A DNA stretch of 64,000 bases from NCBI RefSeq assembly GCF_000348905.1, contig NZ_AOFT01000001.1, forward strand, positions 124,001-188,000, written 5' to 3'. The notes beneath the pieces were generated by a model. That model was not told where the DNA came from and did not search any database. It was given only the letters and a program-made list of their open reading frames with translations. Position numbers and translations under genes: made by a program. Source of the DNA: Bhargavaea cecembensis DSE10 (lineage in GTDB: Bacteria; Bacillota; Bacilli; Bacillales_A; Planococcaceae). Each line of letters starts with the position of its first letter. Positions within the stretch are counted from its first letter, which is position 1. This document shows, piece after piece, positions 58,967 to 64,000 of the stretch.

Positions 58967-59083
58967 CGCAATCCCGCCTTTCGTGCGCTTTTCCGCAAGT
59001 ATGTGCAGACAGGCAGCGTTTCATCCGGCGGATTTAGGAGAGTTTTGGCTTCTGGACAATCGTCGGGATTCATGAAAAAACAG

Positions 59084-59111
59084 TTGCAACGAATGCCGGT
59101 GGCCGTATAAT
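59084..59111 (+). promoter_or_regulatory. Promoter of speEB
   Basis: TTGCAA, a 16-nt spacer and a perfect TATAAT lie 75 nt upstream of the speE start; four of six -35 bases match. Confidence 0.6.
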
Positions 59112-59186
59112 GAAGCTTAGTTTCGTGAAGGCCGGGAATACAGGCAGTGCGGGACGTTTCCCTTTAATGAAGGAGGAATGCAGCCC

Positions 59187-60029
59187 ATGGCAGGGTTATG
59201 GTATACAGAAAAACAGACGGACAACTTTGGAATTACGATGAAGATCAAGCAGACGCTGCATGTTGAACAGACGGATTTCCAGCTGCTGGAGATGGCAGAG
59301 ACGGAAGAGTGGGGGAACATGCTGTTCCTCGACGGCATGGTGATGACCTCTGAGCGTGATGAATTCGTTTACCACGAGATGGTCGCACACGTGCCGCTGT
59401 TCACCCATCCGGACCCGAAAAAGGTGCTGGTCGTCGGCGGCGGCGACGGCGGCGTGATCCGCGAAGTGCTGAAGCATCCGCAGGTCGAAAAGGCGGTTCT
59501 CGTCGACATCGACGGGAAAGTCATCGAGTACTCGAAAAAGTACCTGCCGTCGATCGCGGGCAAGCTCGAGGACCCGCGCGTGGACGTCCGTGTCGGCGAC
59601 GGCTTCATGCATATCGCCGAGTCCGAAAACGAATATGATGTCATCATGGTCGATTCGACGGAGCCCGTCGGCCCTGCGGTCAACCTGTTTACGAAAGGTT
59701 TTTACGCGGGCATCTCAAAGGCGCTGAAGGAGGACGGCCTGTTCGTCGCGCAAAGCGACAACCCTTGGTTCAAGGCCGATCTGATCCGCCAGGTACTGAA
59801 GGACGTCCGGGAAATCTTCCCGGTCACCCGAATGTATACCGCCAACATCCCGACGTATCCGAGCGGGCTCTGGTGCTTCACGCTCGGCTCGAAAAAGCAT
59901 GACCCGCTCGAAGTGAAGGAAGAGCGGTTCCATGAGATCGACACGAAATACTACACGAGTGAACTGCACCGGGCAGCTTTCGTATTGCCGAAATTCGTCC
60001 GTGACCTGGCGGAAGGAGAAGGCGAATGA
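59187..60029 (+). CDS. speE: Spermidine synthase
   Basis: A 280-residue aminopropyltransferase that moves the aminopropyl group of decarboxylated S-adenosylmethionine to putrescine. It shows [17 protein letters not shown] (cofactor site), the DSTEPVGPA gate loop with the catalytic aspartate, and an N-terminal QTDFQLLEM stretch. ATG 59187 is preferred, with AGGAGG 10 nt upstream; the ATG at 59178 is too close to the site. Its last codons overlap the speB start (ATGA), coupling the two enzymes that make putrescine and spermidine. Confidence 0.93.
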   Translation: MAGLWYTEKQTDNFGITMKIKQTLHVEQTDFQLLEMAETEEWGNMLFLDGMVMTSERDEFVYHEMVAHVPLFTHPDPKKVLVVGGGDGGVIREVLKHPQVEKAVLVDIDGKVIEYSKKYLPSIAGKLEDPRVDVRVGDGFMHIAESENEYDVIMVDSTEPVGPAVNLFTKGFYAGISKALKEDGLFVAQSDNPWFKADLIRQVLKDVREIFPVTRMYTANIPTYPSGLWCFTLGSKKHDPLEVKEERFHEIDTKYYTSELHRAAFVLPKFVRDLAEGEGE

Positions 60030-60898
60030 AGTTCGATGAAGCATACTCAGGCAATGTGTTCATCAAAAGCGCCGACAGCTACAATGAGGCCGATGCGGTC
60101 ATCTACGGGATGCCGATGGACTGGACGGTCAGCTGGCGCCCGGGCTCCAGGTTCGGCCCCGCGCGTATCCGCGAGGCATCGGTCGGGCTTGAGGAATACA
60201 GCCCGTATCTGGACCGGGAACTGGATGACATCCGCTATTATGATGCGGGGGACATCCCGCTTCCGTTCGGCAACGCCGGAAAATCCCTCGACCTGATTGC
60301 CGGATTTGTCCGGCAGCTGCTGGCTGACGGAAAGATCCCTGCGGGGATGGGCGGCGAGCACCTCGTGTCACTCCCGGTCATGAAGGAAGTGGCGGCCGTG
60401 CATGAGGATCTCGCCATCATCCACATTGATGCACACACCGATCTCCGTACAGAGTATGAGGGGGAGGAGCATTCCCACTCGACGCCGATCCGCAAGATTG
60501 CCGACATCATCGGCCCTCGCAATGTGCATTCGTTCGGGATCCGTTCCGGGATGAAGGAAGAGTTCGAATGGGCGCGGGAGAACGGCATGCACATCTCGAA
60601 GTTCGACGTGCTCGAGCCGCTTAAAGAAGTGCTTCCCTCACTCTCCGGCCGGCCTGTCTACGTGACGATCGATATCGACGTCCTGGATCCCGCCCATGCG
60701 CCTGGCACGGGCACGGTCGACTGCGGCGGCATCACGTCCCGCGAGCTGCTCGCGTCGATCCATGAAATCGCACGCTCCGGTGTCCGGGTCGCCGGCTTTG
60801 ACCTGGTCGAAGTCGCACCTGTCTACGACCCGTCGGAACAGACGGTCAATACGGCTAGCAAGCTGTTCCGGGAAATGCTGCTCGGGTTTGTGAAATAA
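60026..60898 (+). CDS. speB: Agmatinase
   Basis: A 290-residue ureohydrolase that converts agmatine to putrescine and urea. The binuclear manganese site is complete: [20 protein letters not shown] and [16 protein letters not shown]. It is translationally coupled to speE by a 4-nt overlap, so putrescine made here feeds spermidine synthase. The pair is the B. subtilis ywhF-ywhG order. A terminator follows at 60902. Confidence 0.94.
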   Translation: MKFDEAYSGNVFIKSADSYNEADAVIYGMPMDWTVSWRPGSRFGPARIREASVGLEEYSPYLDRELDDIRYYDAGDIPLPFGNAGKSLDLIAGFVRQLLADGKIPAGMGGEHLVSLPVMKEVAAVHEDLAIIHIDAHTDLRTEYEGEEHSHSTPIRKIADIIGPRNVHSFGIRSGMKEEFEWARENGMHISKFDVLEPLKEVLPSLSGRPVYVTIDIDVLDPAHAPGTGTVDCGGITSRELLASIHEIARSGVRVAGFDLVEVAPVYDPSEQTVNTASKLFREMLLGFVK

Positions 60899-60901
60899 TT
60901 G

Positions 60902-60940
60902 AAAAGGTGATGCGCCAGGGAAATCCGCGCATCACCTTTT
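60902..60940. terminator. Terminator of speEB
   Basis: The stem AAAAGGTGATGCGC / GCGCATCACCTTTT (14 bp) with an 11-nt loop lies between speB and the convergent diguanylate cyclase gene and can serve both. Confidence 0.85.
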
Positions 60941-60955
60941 GTGTTGGATGGATAT

Positions 60956-62047
60956 TTAGCTGACGGGCTGAGTGGTTCCGTGGACCGCAACCCGGTTTCG
61001 TCCGCTGTTTTTCGCCCGGTAAAGAGCCTCGTCGGCAAGTTCGTACAGCTCCTTCGTGCCGGCGGCATCCTCCGGGTGGGCGGAGACGCCGAGCGAGACG
61101 GTGACGGTGAGGGAAAGCCCGCTGTCCAGGATAAACGGGTTGTCGCCGACAGCCCGCCGGATGCTCTCTGCAGCTGCTGCAGCCTCCTGTTTGTCCGTCC
61201 CGGGCAGAAGGGCGGAAAATTCCTCCCCGCCGTTTCTCGAGAGGATGGCGCCTTCCGGGAGACGGAAATTCTTCAGACGAAAAGCCAGTTCCCGAAGCAC
61301 CTCGTCTCCTGCCGGGTGGCCATATGTGTCATTGACGGACTTGAAGCGGTCAATGTCGAGCAGAATCAGGGAAACCGGCCGATCGCCTGTGAGGAGCGCC
61401 TCCGATAATTCGCCGAAGGTACGGCTGTTGTGCAGACCCGTCAGATAGTCGGTACGGGACAATCGCTCGATACCGGAAAGCTTTTTGAAATGGCCGGACA
61501 GTTCGGCAAGGATAAACGTGATCGTGAAAAAGGAGATATAGGAATAGAGGGCAAAAATAGAGACGTTCATGACCATATTTGAACCTGCCGGTAATAGATA
61601 AATGATGACGAGGCCGGTCTGTACCGCCGCATAATGGAACACGAAGCGTGCCGTCCGGAATGATGCTCCCCGCCACATGAAAATCAGGGCCGCGACCGCT
61701 CCGATCAGCAGGGTGTTGCTTCCTGCGATCAGCGCCTCCCCGGAAAAACCGCCCAGCATGATGCGGTCGATGCCGATGATGAGGGCGGAAATCAGCGGCG
61801 AAGCGGGACCCCCGAACACACCGGACAGGATAATCACCGGGAGACGGGCGTCAACGATCACGCCGTCCGAGATGGTGACGGATGCGCCAAGCAGGAATAG
61901 CCCGGTGACGCCCGCCATCATTCCGATCAGGATGGGATGAAGCCGCGGAAAGGGAATCCGGAACCGGACCCTGTCCTGGAATGGCCAATAGCTGAGCACA
62001 GAGAATGTGAAGAGGATACAAAAATTGATCGCGAGCTGGTAGAACAT
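60956..62047 (-). CDS. Membrane diguanylate cyclase (5TM sensor plus GGDEF)
   Basis: A 363-residue protein. Residues 1-195 form six hydrophobic helices of the 5TMR-5TM LYT type; residues about 205-355 are a GGDEF domain with the active motif NGGEEFSALL and SRTDYLTGLHNSRTF at its start. Because GGEEF is intact, it should make c-di-GMP from GTP at the membrane; no RxxD inhibitory site precedes the motif. ATG 62047 follows GGAGGG at 6 nt spacing; a longer frame to 62125 has no such site. It may be opposed by the PAS-GGDEF-EAL phosphodiesterase at 10.7-12.4 kb. Confidence 0.85.
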   Translation of the reverse strand: MFYQLAINFCILFTFSVLSYWPFQDRVRFRIPFPRLHPILIGMMAGVTGLFLLGASVTISDGVIVDARLPVIILSGVFGGPASPLISALIIGIDRIMLGGFSGEALIAGSNTLLIGAVAALIFMWRGASFRTARFVFHYAAVQTGLVIIYLLPAGSNMVMNVSIFALYSYISFFTITFILAELSGHFKKLSGIERLSRTDYLTGLHNSRTFGELSEALLTGDRPVSLILLDIDRFKSVNDTYGHPAGDEVLRELAFRLKNFRLPEGAILSRNGGEEFSALLPGTDKQEAAAAAESIRRAVGDNPFILDSGLSLTVTVSLGVSAHPEDAAGTKELYELADEALYRAKNSGRNRVAVHGTTQPVS

Positions 62048-62205
62048 GGACATCCCTCCGTTGGCACGATTATACCAATTTGCGGGATATTCGTGGACAG
62101 CAGATGGAAATTCTTTTCCGCTCACAGCTGTATAGCCGGCTTCCGTTGAAATCCCCCACCCGTGCGGGATATAATAGGGAAATGACTATGAACGGGGGCA
62201 TCCAG

Positions 62206-62640
62206 ATGAACATACCCGAGGAAGGAAGGGCGGTCAGCATCCGCCTCGTCACGACGGTCCGCCAGCCGGGCGAGAAGCCGTTCCGGAACTTCATCCGGGC
62301 GGAGGGCCAACTGATCGAAAAAGCGGGCAGGTTCTATCTCAGTTTCGAAGAGAACATGGACGGCCACGGTGTCCGGACGATGGTCCGCATGGGACATGAT
62401 GAGGGCCTCATCATGCGGAACGGCGACGTTTCGATGCGGCTTCCCCTCGTCCCGGGCGAACGGCGGGAAGGCCGCTACGCGAGCGGCGGCGTGGAACTTC
62501 CGCTGACGGTCAAAACCGATTCGGTCCGCTATGAACCGGGATCCGACGGGCGGTTTTCGGCCGCATATGACCTGCTGTCCGGCAGCGAGACTGTCGGCAC
62601 CTATGATGTGGAATTTACTTATTCGGAGGGAAAAGCATGA
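62206..62640 (+). CDS. ywiB: YwiB (DUF1934) protein
   Basis: A 144-residue beta-rich, lipocalin-like protein of the DUF1934 family, conserved immediately before argS in Bacillales. Recognisable parts are [20 protein letters not shown] and [20 protein letters not shown]. Function unknown. ATG 62206 is chosen with GGGGG 7 nt ahead, although ATG 62188 is possible. Its stop overlaps the argS start codon (ATGA), so translation is coupled. Confidence 0.82.
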   Translation: MNIPEEGRAVSIRLVTTVRQPGEKPFRNFIRAEGQLIEKAGRFYLSFEENMDGHGVRTMVRMGHDEGLIMRNGDVSMRLPLVPGERREGRYASGGVELPLTVKTDSVRYEPGSDGRFSAAYDLLSGSETVGTYDVEFTYSEGKA

Positions 62641-64000
62641 GCACAGTGGAACAGATCAAACAGCAGCTGAAAGACGCGCTCGGCAGCGCGGTGGAAAAGG
62701 CGGGCCTCACGGAAGGCGCAGACGTGCCGGATGTGATGCTCGAGACGCCGAAAAACAAGGAAAACGGCGACTACGCAACCAATATCGCGATGCAGCTGAC
62801 GAAAATCGCGAAAAAGCCGCCGCGCGCCATCGCTGAAGCGATTCTCGGCAACCTGGACACCGACGGTACCCCGATCAAATCGGTCGATATCGCCGGCCCG
62901 GGCTTTATCAACATCACCGTCAAAACCGACTACCTTGGTGATGTCGTAAAGGACGTGCTGGAGAAAGGCGAGAACTTCGGACGCAGCGATGCGGGCGGCA
63001 GCGAGAAGATCCAGGTCGAGTTCGTCTCGGCGAACCCGACGGGCGATCTTCACCTCGGCCATGGCCGGGGCGCATCAATCGGTGACGCGCTCTGCAATGT
63101 GCTCGATTATGCAGGCTATGATGTTTCCCGCGAATACTACATCAATGATGCCGGCAATCAGATCAACAACCTGGCTTTGTCGATCGAGGCCCGCTATTTC
63201 CAGGCACTCGGCGAGGAGCGCGAGATGCCGGAAGACGGCTATCACGGCAAGGATGTCATCGAGATCGCCAATGCGCTTGCGCAGGAGCACGGAGACAAGT
63301 TCGCCAAGATGCCGGAAGAAGAGCGGTTCCAGTGGTTCCGCAAGCATGGACTCGGCATCGAACTGGACAAGATCAAGAAGGACCTGGCCGACTTCCGCGT
63401 GTCGTTTGACAACTGGTTCTCGGAATCGACGCTTTATGGATCCGGAAAGATCGATGCAGCACTCGATAAGCTCAAGGAAAACGGCCATGTCTACGAGGAG
63501 GACGGTGCCACCTGGTTCCGCTCGACGACATTCGGCGACGACAAGGACCGCGTCCTCATCAAGCAGGACGGCTCCTACACCTACCTGACTCCGGACATCG
63601 CCTATCACGAGGACAAGCTCCAGCGCGGCTTCGACAAGCTGATCAACATCTGGGGAGCCGACCATCATGGCTACATCCCTCGCATGAAGGCGGCGATCGA
63701 GGCGCTCGGCTACGACAAGGATACGCTTGAAGTGCTCGTTTCCCAGATGGTCCAGCTGTACAAAGACGGAGAAAAGTTCAAGATGAGCAAGCGGACAGGC
63801 AAGGCAGTCACGCTGCGCGAGCTCGTCGATATGGTCGGCCTGGATGCAGTCCGCTACTTCTTCATCATGCGCTCCGGCGACTCGCAGATGGACTTTGACC
63901 TCGATCTCGCAGTGTCCCAGTCCAATGAAAACCCGGTTTACTACGCGCAGTATGCGCACGCCCGGATCTGCTCAATTCTCCGCCAGGCGGATGATGCAGG
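62637..64000 (+). CDS. argS: Arginyl-tRNA synthetase, 3' end cut by the window
   Basis: The first 454 codons of a class I aminoacyl-tRNA synthetase; the gene runs past the window edge. The N-terminal Add-1 domain begins [19 protein letters not shown]; the HIGH-type motif is [14 protein letters not shown] and the KMSKS-type motif is [24 protein letters not shown] and [13 protein letters not shown] complete the ArgRS signature. It attaches arginine to its tRNA. GGAGGG precedes ATG 62637, which overlaps the ywiB stop. No T-box leader is seen, consistent with internal position in the operon. Confidence 0.95.
   Translation, partial: MSTVEQIKQQLKDALGSAVEKAGLTEGADVPDVMLETPKNKENGDYATNIAMQLTKIAKKPPRAIAEAILGNLDTDGTPIKSVDIAGPGFINITVKTDYLGDVVKDVLEKGENFGRSDAGGSEKIQVEFVSANPTGDLHLGHGRGASIGDALCNVLDYAGYDVSREYYINDAGNQINNLALSIEARYFQALGEEREMPEDGYHGKDVIEIANALAQEHGDKFAKMPEEERFQWFRKHGLGIELDKIKKDLADFRVSFDNWFSESTLYGSGKIDAALDKLKENGHVYEEDGATWFRSTTFGDDKDRVLIKQDGSYTYLTPDIAYHEDKLQRGFDKLINIWGADHHGYIPRMKAAIEALGYDKDTLEVLVSQMVQLYKDGEKFKMSKRTGKAVTLRELVDMVGLDAVRYFFIMRSGDSQMDFDLDLAVSQSNENPVYYAQYAHARICSILRQADDA

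Overview
The window is a stretch of low-GC-Gram-positive-type (Bacillales) chromosome in a clearly GC-rich member of that order. Gene content and order are those of an endospore former: gerQ, cwlJ, rsfA and pbpG are present. The right-hand third (about 46-64 kb) keeps the Bacillus subtilis ywd-ywf-ywh-ywi order: pdxK, ung, ywdI, ywdK, gerQ, hemQ, lipL, rsfA, ywfO, ywgA, ywhD, pbpG, speE, speB, ywiB, argS. Bacillithiol genes (yojF-bshB2), heavy use of TTG/GTG starts with strong AGGAGG-type ribosome binding sites, and the high GC point to Planococcaceae/Caryophanaceae (a Bhargavaea-like organism is a guess, not a result). No prophage, insertion sequence, CRISPR array or plasmid function was seen.

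Left part (0-21 kb): a DHA2 drug exporter; a three-gene lysine catabolic operon (aldehyde dehydrogenase, lysine 6-dehydrogenase, acyl-CoA dehydrogenase) with a perfect CcpA cre match at 1700-1713; an AtoE fatty acid transporter; a secreted beta-propeller protein; a split ThrE-type exporter; a PAS-GGDEF-EAL protein with a degenerate GGDEF site; an EamA transporter; a heterodimeric YfiBC-type ABC exporter with one degenerate ATP site; an acyltransferase; a YusW-like lipoprotein; a glycerophosphodiesterase; and a DUF2804 protein.

Middle part (21-46 kb): a single tRNA-Ala(GGC) with its own promoter and terminator, an amidase-domain protein, DegV, a PlsY-like acyltransferase, a nitroreductase and M20 dipeptidase whose 3' ends overlap, a CBS/CorC protein, a repeat-rich intergenic region (27.2-27.5 kb), an ECF sigma factor, a phospholipase D-like protein, a Na+/H+ antiporter, topB, a frameshifted ybaK, a P-loop protein with an internal duplication, an SMR pair, and the two threonine-to-glycine enzymes (kbl and an SDR-type tdh) separated by three small genes. 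A YjiH transporter and the bacillithiol pair follow.

Right part (46-64 kb): housekeeping and sporulation genes in the conserved order listed above, ending in a truncated argS at the window edge.

The most unusual signal is non-coding. Five intergenic gaps (17.4, 21.4, 33.3, 43.3 and 56.8 kb) each hold a short array in which a 7-9 nt word recurs at an exact 20- or 21-nt period, about two turns of B-DNA. Words differ between loci, although two loci share a related word. Next in interest are a tandem pair of about 134-nt inverted-repeat-bounded elements at 27250-27531 and a nested ATTCAC/GTGAAT operator-like array upstream of yjiH.
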